In this document: positions 6,884-14,927 of the stretch, piece after piece
Numbering within the stretch: the first letter of the stretch is position 1
Layout: each line of letters starts with the position of its first letter
From: Treponema_I sp045616125
Lineage (GTDB): Bacteria; Spirochaetota; Spirochaetia; Treponematales; Treponemataceae
Direction: 5' to 3'
Length of the DNA stretch: 64,000 nt
Assembly: GCA_045616125.1 (NCBI GenBank)
Contig: JAZLGC010000055.1
Span: 1 to 64,000 of the forward strand
The notes under the pieces: generated by a model
Told to the model about the DNA's origin: nothing
Database searches by the model: none
What the model saw: only the letters and a program-made list of their open reading frames with translations
Position numbers and translations under genes: made by a program

Positions 6884-7239
6884 ATTACCCCTGGATTGAC
6901 GACTATATGATGCAGAAAGCATCCGTCACAAAAGACTATCAGGCAGACTGGAACTGGGACCGCTACCTTCTGGGAAACAAACTGGTAGCCGCTGTCTGCT
7001 ACGGCGAATCTCAGACCCCCGTATACCTGACCTTGAAGCTGCCGCCGGAAGAAGGAGAAATGCTCCGAGCCCTGCATGACGACATTCTTCCCGGCTACTA
7101 CATGAACCACCAGCACTGGAACAGCATCCGCTGCGACGGGCAGGTTCCCGATGAACTGGTCCGCCAGATGCTTGATACGTCATATGACCTGATTCTGAAA
7201 AGCTTCAGCAGGAAAAAGCAGGCAGAACTGGCTCCGTAA
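6880..7239 (+). CDS. MmcQ/YjbR family DNA-binding-fold protein
   Basis: A 119-residue protein of the MmcQ/YjbR (DUF419) family: an N-terminal YPWIDDYMMQK segment, the central LGNKLVAAVCYGESQTPVYLTLKLPPEE strand region, the YMNHQHWNSIRCDGQVPDE segment and the final LDTSYDLILKSF helix, where the family usually has a (Y/S)Y.LV motif. The fold resembles a CyaY-like double-wing domain; the cellular role is not established. The ATG at 6880 was chosen over upstream in-frame options because AAAAGGAAC precedes it and the length fits. It overlaps the 13-codon leader ORF by 4 nt, suggesting translational coupling. Confidence 0.85.
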   Translation: MNYPWIDDYMMQKASVTKDYQADWNWDRYLLGNKLVAAVCYGESQTPVYLTLKLPPEEGEMLRALHDDILPGYYMNHQHWNSIRCDGQVPDELVRQMLDTSYDLILKSFSRKKQAELAP

Positions 7240-7310
7240 AGCACCTCTTTAGTGACGGCGTACCGGGCCTGTGATAGTATACGGTAACGCTTTCAATGAG
7301 GGAAACAAAA

Positions 7311-7826
7311 ATGAACCTGAAACTCGTTCCGCTGACGGAAGCCTATAAACCGCAGCTTGAAGACATGATGGCAGAATGGATTGCTGCCGAAGGGCACACT
7401 TCGCCTTCTGCCATATTCAAAAACGATTATCACAACTTCGACTATTACGTAGAACACCTGGACTACAAACCGGGCGAAGAAGGCCATGTCCCTTCTACAA
7501 CCCTCTTTGCCCTGGACGTGGACCGGAACATCTTTGTAGGCGCCATCAACATCCGCCACTACCTTAACGAAGGCCTTCTGGCAACCGGCGGCCATATCGG
7601 AGACGGCATACGGCCTTCTGAACGGCGTAAGGGATTCGCTACGGAAATGATCCGACAGGGACTTGAAGTATGCCGCAATCTTGGCATAGACCGGGTACTG
7701 ATGGTATGTCGTGCCGATAACGAAGGCAGCCGGAAAAGCATCATGAACAACGGCGGCGTAAAGGAAAACGAAGTCTGGGAAGAAGACGAGCAGAGCATGA
7801 TGGAACGCTACTGGATCCAGCTGTAA
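7311..7826 (+). CDS. GNAT family N-acetyltransferase
   Basis: A 171-residue acetyl-CoA-dependent acetyltransferase. It has the GNAT core: beta strands with NIFVGAINIRHYL, the acetyl-CoA pyrophosphate-binding motif A written as DGIRPSERRKGFATEMI (R/Q-x-x-G-x-G/A type), then a helix and VLMVCRADNEGSRKSIMNNGG. The acceptor is not predictable; the closest resemblance is to single-domain YitI-like acetyltransferases. The ATG at 7311 is preferred to the in-frame ATG at 7296 because GAGGG sits at the right distance before it. It lies 71 nt after the YjbR-like gene, with no terminator between, so the two may share a transcript. Confidence 0.85.
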   Translation: MNLKLVPLTEAYKPQLEDMMAEWIAAEGHTSPSAIFKNDYHNFDYYVEHLDYKPGEEGHVPSTTLFALDVDRNIFVGAINIRHYLNEGLLATGGHIGDGIRPSERRKGFATEMIRQGLEVCRNLGIDRVLMVCRADNEGSRKSIMNNGGVKENEVWEEDEQSMMERYWIQL

Positions 7827-7850
7827 GGGTAGGGCGGCAGTACGGTGTTT

Positions 7851-7909
7851 AATAATACTTCAGATACTGCAGTATTATTATAGACAGCAGTCAGGTTATC
7901 CCCTATACT
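7851..7909 (+). promoter_or_regulatory. Promoter with upstream perfect dyad, trpX-like gene
   Basis: AATAATACT (7851-7859) and AGTATTATT (7871-7879) form a perfect 9-bp inverted repeat. TAGACA (7881-7886), 17 nt and TATACT (7904-7909) follow at once, a near-consensus promoter. The dyad touches the -35 edge, where an activator or repressor could act; with no T-run it is not a terminator. The 5' leader is about 55 nt, with GGAG before the start at 7971. Confidence 0.7.
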
Positions 7910-7970
7910 TATTCTGTTCCTGCCGGAAGATGCAGGAATGGAGAAAGATACTCATAATTTGGAGACTGCT

Positions 7971-8918
7971 ATGAAAAAAACACTTGCGGTGCTTGCTGCT
8001 CTTACCGTACTCTGCGGATCAGTATTCGCAGGCGGAAAAAAAGACGACGGAAAAATCAAAATCGGTGTAATCCAGCTGGTTGAACACAGCGCACTGGATG
8101 CCAACTACAAAGGCTTTGTAGACGGTCTGGCAGAAGCCGGATACGTAGACGGCCAGAATATCGTAATCAGTTACGACAATGCACAGGGTGAACAGGCCAA
8201 CTGTGTAACCATCGCTCAGAAACTGATCAACAACCGTTCAGACCTGATTTTCGCCATTGCTACCCCTGCTGCCCAGGCTGTTGCCAACCTGACCAGCAAT
8301 ATCCCTGTTCTGATTTCTTCAGTAACTGACCCAGAATCAGCTAACCTGGTTAAATCAAATACTCTGCCGGGAACCAACGTAACCGGTACTTCTGACCTTA
8401 CTCCTTGTGCTGCTCAGATCCAGCTGCTGAAAAAACTGATTCCATCAGCTAAAACCGTAGCCATGCTGTACTGCTCAAGCGAACAGAACTCAATTTTCCA
8501 GATTAACCTGGCAAAAGCTGAATGTGATGCTCAGGGCCTTAAATACATTGATGCAACCGTATCAAACAGCAACGAAATCCAGCAGGTAGTTCAGAGCCTG
8601 GTTGGTAAAGTTGATGCCATCTATGCTCCAACCGACAACATGATTGCAGCCGGTATGGCAACCGTTGCTCAGGTAGCCAACGAAAACGGCATTCCTACCA
8701 TCTGTGGTGAAAGCGGTATGTGTCAGGCCGGTGGTTTTGCTACCTACGGTGTAGACTACTACGAACTGGGTAAACAGACTGCAGCCATGGCCGTTCGTAT
8801 CCTGAAAGGTGAAGCAAAACCTGCTGAAATGCCTATCGAATACCTGGAAAAATGTACCTTCGAGTACAATGCAGAGACTGCTGCTAAGTTAGGTATTACC
8901 ATTCCTGCCGACCTTTAA
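7971..8918 (+). CDS. ABC transporter substrate-binding protein, TrpX-like (PF04392)
   Basis: A 315-residue periplasmic binding protein of the ABC_sub_bind family, the type paired with two-component importers such as TrpXYZ for aromatic amino acids. A signal peptide covers residues 1-21 with cleavage expected after SVFA, leaving GGKKDDGKIKIGVIQ. Family landmarks include KGFVDGLAEAGYVDGQNI, SVTDPESANLV, and the late TYGVDYYELGKQTA segment. The start at 7971 follows GGAG by 8 nt; an upstream in-frame ATG (7938) would spoil the signal peptide. Codon use is strongly biased, suggesting high expression. A palindromic element begins at its stop and a terminator at 8990 separates it from its permease, allowing excess binding protein. 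The actual ligand is unproven. Confidence 0.87.
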   Translation: MKKTLAVLAALTVLCGSVFAGGKKDDGKIKIGVIQLVEHSALDANYKGFVDGLAEAGYVDGQNIVISYDNAQGEQANCVTIAQKLINNRSDLIFAIATPAAQAVANLTSNIPVLISSVTDPESANLVKSNTLPGTNVTGTSDLTPCAAQIQLLKKLIPSAKTVAMLYCSSEQNSIFQINLAKAECDAQGLKYIDATVSNSNEIQQVVQSLVGKVDAIYAPTDNMIAAGMATVAQVANENGIPTICGESGMCQAGGFATYGVDYYELGKQTAAMAVRILKGEAKPAEMPIEYLEKCTFEYNAETAAKLGITIPADL

Positions 8919-8979
8919 GTCGTCGGTCAACTGGAATCCCTTCCAGTTGACCTTACCGAGTTTTGTTTCACAAAACTCG
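8919..8979. repeat. Two-hairpin palindromic element, minus orientation
   Basis: Directly after the TAA of the binding-protein gene lie GTCGTCGG, a 12-bp stem (GGTCAACTGGAA 8925-8936 with TTCCAGTTGACC 8941-8952), TTAC, and a 10-bp stem (CGAGTTTTGT 8957-8966 with ACAAAACTCG 8970-8979). Read on the minus strand this is stem 1, GGTAAGG, stem 2, CGACGAC: the layout found at 3322-3520 and 59485-59537, with unrelated stem sequences. Confidence 0.85.
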
Positions 8980-8989
8980 CATACGTATT

Positions 8990-9017
8990 ATCCGCCGTCC
9001 ATGGCGGATTTTTTTTA
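8990..9017 (+). terminator. Rho-independent terminator
   Basis: ATCCGCC (8990-8996) pairs with GGCGGAT (9003-9009) around a 6-nt loop, followed by a T8 run. It ends the binding-protein transcript before the permease gene. Confidence 0.92.
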
Positions 9018-9369
9018 GCTATGACGGGCGGCAGCCCGAATGTGCTTTTCAGTTCCCTTTTTCTACTGGAGTGGTTGATGCCCATCCCAAAAATGACAGG
9101 TTATCACATTCAAATCCAACTATTTGTAGCGAGAGTGTGACGTTTCTTCCTGTTTCTATCAATATTTGTGGATTTTTGGGCACTTCTGTCTCACCACATA
9201 TCAACAGAAACTGACTGAGTGAGAGCGCAATACGTAAAATGGCACACTTAACCTCCCTTCTCCAGTTAACAGGTGTGACAGAGAAAAAACTAACTTCCCT
9301 TTTATCAATACTAAAAATCTTTATAAATACTTCATTCTTTTACAGATTAGCTGTATACTATCCCCCATT
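9018..9369 (+). promoter_or_regulatory. Non-coding stretch with permease promoter
   Basis: No gene is supported between the terminator and the permease. The last 16 nt hold TATACT (9354-9359) and then ATCCCCCATT before the ATG at 9370. Only a weak -35 (TTCATT, 9331-9336, 17-nt spacing) is seen. With 10 nt from -10 to ATG the leader would be only about 3-4 nt and contains no Shine-Dalgarno site. Confidence 0.5.
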
Positions 9370-10281
9370 ATGGGAATCTTACTTGCTATTGAAGGGGCAG
9401 TTTCTCAGGGTGTTCTCTGGGGCATCATGACACTGGGCCTCTATCTTACTTTCAGAATTCTTGATATGGCAGACCTTACTGTAGACGGTAGTTTTGCTAC
9501 CGGTGGTGCCGTAACTGCTGTTCTTATTGTTCATGGGGTAGATCCCATGGTTTCGCTGCTGGTTGTTTTTGCTGCAGGTATGTTCTGCGGTCTTTGTACC
9601 GGCCTTCTGCACACCAAATTAAAAATCAACATTCTGCTGTCGTCCATTCTGACCCAGATTGCGCTGTATTCCATCAATATCCGCATTATGGGCCGTGCAA
9701 ATACTCCACTTATCGGTGTTAAGACTATCATGTCATTCTGTATGAAAAACATGCACATGACATCAACGGTGGCTTCACTCTTTGTCGGAGCCATTTTTGC
9801 CGTAATTCTCATTGCCCTGCTGTACTGGTTCTTCGGTACGGAACTGGGATCTGCCATCCGTGCAACCGGTGCCAACCAGCGTATGGCTACTGCCATGGGT
9901 ATCAACACCGATAACCTTAAAATGCTGGGACTCATGATTTCCAACGGTCTTGTTGCCCTTTCCGGTGCACTTGTTGCCCAGAGTCAGGGATATGCAGATG
10001 TCGGCATGGGAACCGGTACCATCGTTATCGGTCTTGCATCAGTTATTATCGGCGAAGTTATTTTCGGTAACCGGTTCGGTTTCTGGTGGATTCTGCTTTC
10101 TGCCCTTTTAGGGTCTGTTGTGTATCGTATTATCATTGCAGTTGTTCTGCAGCTTGGTCTTAAATCAACAGATATGAAACTGTTTACCGCCATTATCGTA
10201 GCCATCGCACTTTCTATGCCGGTTATCAAGGAACGTTCTGCCCGGCATAAGCGCATTGCTGAACAGGGAGCAGAAAAATGA
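9370..10281 (+). CDS. ABC transporter permease, TrpY-like
   Basis: A 303-residue inner-membrane permease of the branched-chain amino-acid type (BPD_transp_2). The N-terminus MGILLAIEGAVSQGVLWGIM, then YLTFRILDMADLTVDGSFATGG, is diagnostic of the subfamily paired with PF04392 binding proteins. Eight or nine hydrophobic segments follow, with the cytoplasmic coupling loop around IRATGANQRMATAMGI. The start is fixed by this conserved N-terminus even though no Shine-Dalgarno sequence precedes it. Its end overlaps the ATPase gene by 4 nt. It is transcribed from its own promoter after the terminator at 8990. Confidence 0.9.
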   Translation: MGILLAIEGAVSQGVLWGIMTLGLYLTFRILDMADLTVDGSFATGGAVTAVLIVHGVDPMVSLLVVFAAGMFCGLCTGLLHTKLKINILLSSILTQIALYSINIRIMGRANTPLIGVKTIMSFCMKNMHMTSTVASLFVGAIFAVILIALLYWFFGTELGSAIRATGANQRMATAMGINTDNLKMLGLMISNGLVALSGALVAQSQGYADVGMGTGTIVIGLASVIIGEVIFGNRFGFWWILLSALLGSVVYRIIIAVVLQLGLKSTDMKLFTAIIVAIALSMPVIKERSARHKRIAEQGAEK

Positions 10282-11075
10282 TCAAAATTACCAATATTAC
10301 TAAAACATTCAACCCTGGTACCATTACTGAAAAACGTGCCATCAATGGCATTGATCTGGAACTTGATGACGGAGACTTTGTTACGGTTATCGGTGGTAAC
10401 GGTGCGGGTAAATCAACCCTGCTGAACCTGATTGCGGGTGTTCATATGCCTGATACCGGAGCTATTGTACTTGACGGCGAAAACCTGACAAATAAACCGG
10501 AATTTTTCCGTGCAAAGTATCTGGGTCGTGTTTTCCAGGATCCTATGATGGGAACTGCTGCAACCATGCAGATTGAAGAAAACCTTGCTATGGCCATGCG
10601 TCGTGGTAAGCGCCGTACCCTGAAATGGGGGATTCAGAATTCAGAACGGGAACTGTATCGTGAAAAACTGGCACTTCTGGATCTTGGTCTTGAAAACCGC
10701 ATGCAGAGCAAAGTAGGCCTGTTGTCAGGCGGTCAGCGTCAGGCTCTGACCCTGCTTATGGCAACCCTGCAGAAGCCAAAACTGCTGCTTCTTGATGAAC
10801 ATACTGCAGCTCTTGACCCTAAAACTGCCCGCAAGGTACTTGATTTAACAGAAGAATTCATTGCCCGCGACCATCTGACTGCTTTTATGGTTACCCATAA
10901 CATGAAGGATGCCATCAAATATGGTAACCGTCTGATTATGATGATGGACGGAAAAATCATTTATGATGTTAAGGGCGAAGAAAAGAAAAATCTGAAAGTG
11001 GAAGACCTGCTGGCAAAATTCGGTCAGGTAGGTGGAGATGCAACTGCCAACGATAGAATGTTGCTGACCAATTGA
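10278..11075 (+). CDS. ABC transporter ATP-binding protein, TrpZ-like
   Basis: A 265-residue cytoplasmic ATPase that energises the upstream permease. Walker A is GGNGAGKST near residue 39-47, the signature LSGGQRQ near 150, Walker B LLLLDEHTAALDP near 170, and the switch histidine is in MVTHNM. The ATG overlaps the permease stop (ATGA), so translation is coupled. Together with 7971-8918 this completes a three-gene importer of the TrpXYZ type. The C-terminus (GGDATANDRMLLTN) is a short variable tail. Confidence 0.93.
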   Translation: MIKITNITKTFNPGTITEKRAINGIDLELDDGDFVTVIGGNGAGKSTLLNLIAGVHMPDTGAIVLDGENLTNKPEFFRAKYLGRVFQDPMMGTAATMQIEENLAMAMRRGKRRTLKWGIQNSERELYREKLALLDLGLENRMQSKVGLLSGGQRQALTLLMATLQKPKLLLLDEHTAALDPKTARKVLDLTEEFIARDHLTAFMVTHNMKDAIKYGNRLIMMMDGKIIYDVKGEEKKNLKVEDLLAKFGQVGGDATANDRMLLTN

Positions 11076-11082
11076 TATGCTA

Positions 11083-11111
11083 TTGACGCATTAGTCGTTT
11101 TTGCATAGAAT
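11083..11111 (+). promoter_or_regulatory. Promoter of the small ribosomal protein gene
   Basis: TTGACG (11083-11088), a 17-nt spacer and TAGAAT (11106-11111): a near-consensus promoter 28 nt before the GTG start. It may also feed dxs by read-through of the terminator at 11286. Confidence 0.8.
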
Positions 11112-11139
11112 ATCCTAAGTTTTTTTAAGGAGTGCTATA

Positions 11140-11229
11140 GTGCCCTGTGGTAAGAAAAGAAAGCGTCAGAAGATCGCTACTCACAAGCGTAAGAAGATGC
11201 TTAGAAGAAATCGGCATAAGAGTAAGTAA
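11140..11229 (+). CDS. AURKAIP1/COX24-type small ribosomal protein
   Basis: A 29-residue, extremely basic protein (begins MPCGKKRKRQKIATHKRKK, ends RRNRHKSK) starting with GTG, with TAAGGAG 8 nt upstream and its own strong promoter. The sequence matches the very short AURKAIP1/COX24-domain proteins annotated in spirochaetes and Bacteroidetes, which are related to small-subunit ribosomal proteins of mitochondria and to bS22/bTHX-like bacterial proteins. More than half the residues are Lys, Arg or His, as expected for an rRNA-bound peptide. It is easily missed because of its length. A terminator follows at 11286. Confidence 0.88.
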   Translation: MPCGKKRKRQKIATHKRKKMLRRNRHKSK

Positions 11230-11285
11230 GTAACATACCCGGAGCACTGTTCCGCGTGTGAGCTTGTGACTATGCTTAGTAAATG

Positions 11286-11334
11286 GCCGCAGATTTGGTT
11301 GTTACATACGACTCAAACTGCGGCTTTTTTTTAC
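11286..11334 (+). terminator. Terminator with long loop after the small ribosomal protein gene
   Basis: GCCGCAG (11286-11292) pairs with CTGCGGC (11318-11324), extended by TTTG/CAAA, and a T8 run follows. The loop is about 20 nt. The region from 11230 is otherwise without a gene. Confidence 0.8.
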
Positions 11335-11360
11335 TCTCAGCACCTTAGCGTTATTTTGAT

Positions 11361-13244
11361 TTGCAACTGGACGATATTTCATCTCCAAAAGATATAAAGA
11401 ATCTCTCATATGATGAGCTGCGTCATCTTGCTGCTGATATCCGTAAAAGGATTATCGAAGTTACCAGCAAGAACGGTGGACATGTTGCCAGTAATCTGGG
11501 GGCCGTTGAGTTAACCCTGATGTTGCATAAGGTTTTCAACAGTCCGGAAGATGCCATAATCTGGGATGTCAGTCATCAGAGTTATACTCACAAAATCCTT
11601 ACGGGTCGTAATGCTGAGCTTGATACTCTGCGTTTAAAAGACGGTATTTCAGGTTTCACCCGCCACACCGAAAGTGAACACGACCTTTTTGATGCAGGAC
11701 ATGCATCAACGTCAATAAGCCAGGGATTAGGGCTTTTAATGAGCCGTAAACTTCAAAATCAGAGGGGCAAAGTCATTGCTGTGCTTGGAGATGGTGCTCT
11801 TACCGGCGGAATGGCCTTTGAAGCCTTGTCTCATGCAGGACAAAGTGCCAAGGACCTGATTGTCATTCTCAATGATAACCGCATGTCTATCAGTGCCAAT
11901 ACCGGTTCTTTGAGCCGCTATCTCTCACGCCTTACCATGTCCAGTGAGTATCAGGGATTCAGACGGGTGTTTGACCGTCTTGTTGAAAAACTGCCTGGCG
12001 GACCTTTTTTTACCAAATGTATTTACCGGTTCAAGCGTGGTATTAAGGGAATCTTTTTCCCTGATACGTTGTTCGCCGATCTCGGTTTTGAATATGTAGG
12101 ACCACTGAATGGTCACAATATAGAAGAACTGGATGTGGTTCTTAATCGGGTTAAAAAACTGCATCGTCCTGTTGTTGTTCACGTAACTACCAAAAAAGGA
12201 AAAGGATATAAACCTGCCGAGGAAAATCCCTCCAGATTTCATGGGGTTGGTCCCTATAATCCTGAGACCGGTGAACTGAAAATTACACCTGCTTCAACAC
12301 CCACATTCACCAGTGTTTTCGGTAATACAGTATGCCAGCTGGCTGATGAAAACCCAAAAATCTGCGCCATTACCGCAGCCATGACACAGGGAACAGGTCT
12401 GACTGATTTTTCACGGAAATATCCGGATCGTTTTTTTGACGTTGGTATTGCAGAAGAGCATGCCGTAACTTTTGCCGGCGGTCTTGCCCGTGGCGGCATG
12501 AAACCCGTTGTTGCAATATATTCAACCTTCATGCAGCGTTCCGTTGACCAGCTGATTCATGACATTGCACTGCAGAAAGTAAGTGCAGTATTTGTTCTCG
12601 ACCGTTCTGGCGCTGTGCCCGATGACGGCGAAACTCACCAGGGTATCTTTGATATCAGTCTTTTCAGACCTATTCCGGATGTTTCACTGCTGGCTCCGGC
12701 TACCGGAAAAGAATTGCAGCTGATGCTTTCCTGGGCCGTTCAGCAGGATTTTCCTGTAGTCATCAGATATCCCAAAGGACCGTGTCCACAGGAACAGGAT
12801 CTTTTTTCAAAATCAATCCAGCAGGGAAGAGGCGTGCTGATTCCCGGTCGTGGCCCCAATGGAAATCATCATCATACTGAGAATCTGTTTGTCTGCACCG
12901 GTGGCATTTTTCCTGAAGTTGCAGAAGCAACCCGTTCTCTTGCAGAACAGGGCATTCTTTGCGACATCTACAATCTCCGGTTCCTCAAACCTCTTGATAA
13001 ATCGTATTTCGTTGCCCTTTCAAGCCAGTACAGCCGCATCGTTTTTGTAGAAGACGGCATTCGCATTGGTGGCATCGGAACTTATCTGGAAAGTCTTCTG
13101 ATCCGGAGTGGCCAGCCGAAACAGACAGCAGTATGCGGCTTCCCTGACCGTTTTATTGCTCAGGGAAAACGATCAGAAATTCTTGAAGATGCACATCTTT
13201 CTCCTGCTCATCTTGAACGGAAAATGAAGGAATTACTCAGATGA
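11361..13244 (+). CDS. dxs: 1-deoxy-D-xylulose-5-phosphate synthase
   Basis: A 627-residue thiamine-diphosphate enzyme that condenses pyruvate and glyceraldehyde 3-phosphate to DXP, the first step of the non-mevalonate isoprenoid pathway. The N-terminal NGGHVASNLGAVELTLMLH, the ThDP-binding GDGALTGGMAFEALSHAG near residue 150, the transketolase-type segment FDVGIAEEHAVTFAGGLA and the C-terminal domain are all present; length is normal. The start is TTG at 11361: it gives the family-standard N-terminus (MQLDDISSPKDIKNLS), no ATG lies nearby, and there is no Shine-Dalgarno sequence, so initiation may be weak. First gene of a tightly overlapped operon running to truA; it overlaps folP by 4 nt. 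Confidence 0.96.
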   Translation: MQLDDISSPKDIKNLSYDELRHLAADIRKRIIEVTSKNGGHVASNLGAVELTLMLHKVFNSPEDAIIWDVSHQSYTHKILTGRNAELDTLRLKDGISGFTRHTESEHDLFDAGHASTSISQGLGLLMSRKLQNQRGKVIAVLGDGALTGGMAFEALSHAGQSAKDLIVILNDNRMSISANTGSLSRYLSRLTMSSEYQGFRRVFDRLVEKLPGGPFFTKCIYRFKRGIKGIFFPDTLFADLGFEYVGPLNGHNIEELDVVLNRVKKLHRPVVVHVTTKKGKGYKPAEENPSRFHGVGPYNPETGELKITPASTPTFTSVFGNTVCQLADENPKICAITAAMTQGTGLTDFSRKYPDRFFDVGIAEEHAVTFAGGLARGGMKPVVAIYSTFMQRSVDQLIHDIALQKVSAVFVLDRSGAVPDDGETHQGIFDISLFRPIPDVSLLAPATGKELQLMLSWAVQQDFPVVIRYPKGPCPQEQDLFSKSIQQGRGVLIPGRGPNGNHHHTENLFVCTGGIFPEVAEATRSLAEQGILCDIYNLRFLKPLDKSYFVALSSQYSRIVFVEDGIRIGGIGTYLESLLIRSGQPKQTAVCGFPDRFIAQGKRSEILEDAHLSPAHLERKMKELLR

Positions 13245-14125
13245 CCAGCGCTCCACCTCTGTATCTTGCCCGTGGTGTGAAAACAACAGGTCATTGTGCC
13301 TGGATTATGGGTATTGTCAATGTAACGGACAACTCTTTTTACGAAGGAAGCCGGATTCCCCAGACAGATGACGAATCTGCACGGAAAGCCGTTGAATATG
13401 CGCTGCAACTTGTGGCGCAGGGTGCTGAAATCATAGACCTGGGAGCCGAATCAACCAGACCGGGAAGTGAATATGTATCGGAAGAAGAAGAACTCCGCCG
13501 ACTGCTGCCGGTAGTACAAGGTATCCGCAAAAAATCAGACGTTATTATTTCAATTGATACTCGAAAAGCAAATGTTTTTGCACAGTGCTTTGCTCTTGGT
13601 GCCGATATTCTGAATGATGTATCTGCCCTTGAAGATGGAGGCGATACCCTGACAGATTTCTGTGCTTCTGTCCATTCCCCGGTGATTCTCATGCATAAGC
13701 GTGGAATTCCCCGTGAAATGCAACAGAACACGGTGTATACTGATGTGGTACAGGTTGTTCAGGAGTATCTGCATCAGCGCTTTGAGTACGCAGTGGCCCA
13801 TGGTATTGCACCGGAGAAAATCATTCTTGATGCCGGTATCGGTTTTGGAAAGGATTTGCCTTCCAATGTTGCACTGATGAATGCAAGCCGCCGGATACTG
13901 GAAAGTTTTTCTTCAGAGTGCCGGCCTGACCAGATTCTTATGGGGCTTTCCCGCAAGACCTGTATCGGTGAAATGACCGGGCAGCCTGTTGAACTGCGGC
14001 TGGCAGGTACTCTTGCTGCTGATCTTCTCTGCATACAGCAGGGTGCAACTATCCTGCGGGTACATGATGTTGCGGAAACACGGGATACACTTTCCGTACT
14101 GGAGTATATGAGTGAACGCATTTGA
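13241..14125 (+). CDS. folP: Dihydropteroate synthase
   Basis: A 294-residue TIM-barrel enzyme of folate synthesis joining 6-hydroxymethyl-7,8-dihydropterin pyrophosphate to p-aminobenzoate. Characteristic segments are IMGIVNVTDNSFYEGSR (loop 1), GAEIIDLGAESTRPGS (loop 2), VIISIDTRK, ILNDVSALEDGG, PVILMHKRG and ILDAGIGFGKD. The usual 'NVTPDSF' is here NVTDNSF, a mild departure in the loop that shapes the sulfonamide-binding region. The ATG overlaps the dxs stop by 4 nt and the end overlaps cdaA by 14 nt. No other folate genes are nearby, so the operon is of mixed housekeeping type. Confidence 0.95.
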   Translation: MTSAPPLYLARGVKTTGHCAWIMGIVNVTDNSFYEGSRIPQTDDESARKAVEYALQLVAQGAEIIDLGAESTRPGSEYVSEEEELRRLLPVVQGIRKKSDVIISIDTRKANVFAQCFALGADILNDVSALEDGGDTLTDFCASVHSPVILMHKRGIPREMQQNTVYTDVVQVVQEYLHQRFEYAVAHGIAPEKIILDAGIGFGKDLPSNVALMNASRRILESFSSECRPDQILMGLSRKTCIGEMTGQPVELRLAGTLAADLLCIQQGATILRVHDVAETRDTLSVLEYMSERI

Positions 14126-14927
14126 TAAGCTTCTGGTGCTGTATAATTATATCCGGCCCGTTATTGATGTTGGGGTTCTGACCTTCATTCTGTACAAGGC
14201 CTATGTTCTGGTAAATAAAACCCAGAGTATTCAGATTATCAAGGTTTTAACAACGGTTTTCATTGCCTATGCGGTGGCACTTGCGCTGAATCTTTCAACC
14301 CTGCTGTGGCTTCTGAATACCATGGCACCAGGACTTCTCATCTGTTTTGCCATCGTATTCCAGCCGGAAATGCGCAAAATCTTTCTGAAGCTTGGACAGG
14401 GCAACTGGTTCAAACTGGGAACCAAGACAAAACACACTACAGTAGATTCAGTCTTGATTGCCGCTGAAATCCTTTCCAAACAGCGCCGCGGTATGCTGGC
14501 AGTCTTTATGCGTAAAACCAACCTGAAAGACATTATGGATACCGGTACCCGTCTTAACGCTGATCTTACATCATCGATTCTGGTTACCATTTTTGGTCAT
14601 GATACGCCGCTGCATGACGGTGCTTCGATTATTCAAGGCGGTAAAGTTCTTGCTGCCGGTTGCTTTCTGCCCCTTTCAGAGCAGTATGATATCAAGAAAA
14701 CATTCGGTACCCGTCATCGTGCTGCACTGGGACTTTCCGAAGAAACCGATGCCGTTATTCTGGTAGTTTCCGAAGAAACCGGTGCCATCAGTTTGTGCTA
14801 CGATGGTAAACTGCATTATGACCTTTCCCTTGAACAGACAACCAGAACCTTGGAAACTCTGCTTGAAATAACCCCAGACTCATATACTGAGGAGGACCCT
14901 GCAAATGACGTTACCTCCAAAGCTTGA
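14112..14927 (+). CDS. cdaA: Diadenylate cyclase, membrane type
   Basis: A 271-residue enzyme making cyclic di-AMP from two ATP. Three N-terminal transmembrane segments (about residues 15-75) precede the DAC domain, which has the catalytic DGA motif (HDTPLHDGASIIQGG, near residue 170) and the RHR motif (GTRHRAALGLSEETDA, near 203). The start is GTG at 14112 with GGAG 7 nt before it, inside the end of folP; the N-terminus MNAFDKLLVLYNYIRPVIDV fits the family. The next gene encodes its usual partner CdaR, overlapping by 23 nt. c-di-AMP in bacteria controls osmolyte transport and the cell envelope; the local target is not visible. Confidence 0.95.
   Translation: MNAFDKLLVLYNYIRPVIDVGVLTFILYKAYVLVNKTQSIQIIKVLTTVFIAYAVALALNLSTLLWLLNTMAPGLLICFAIVFQPEMRKIFLKLGQGNWFKLGTKTKHTTVDSVLIAAEILSKQRRGMLAVFMRKTNLKDIMDTGTRLNADLTSSILVTIFGHDTPLHDGASIIQGGKVLAAGCFLPLSEQYDIKKTFGTRHRAALGLSEETDAVILVVSEETGAISLCYDGKLHYDLSLEQTTRTLETLLEITPDSYTEEDPANDVTSKA

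Noticed and set aside
7827..7970. T-box or riboswitch before the TrpX-like gene
   Set aside because: The promoter lies downstream of the dyad, so the dyad is not in the transcript; the leader is about 55 nt with no T-box motif.
9018..9353. Small genes at 8963-9214 and 9239-9430
   Set aside because: No ribosome binding site, one overlaps the terminator and element, the other runs into the permease in another frame, and neither resembles a known protein.
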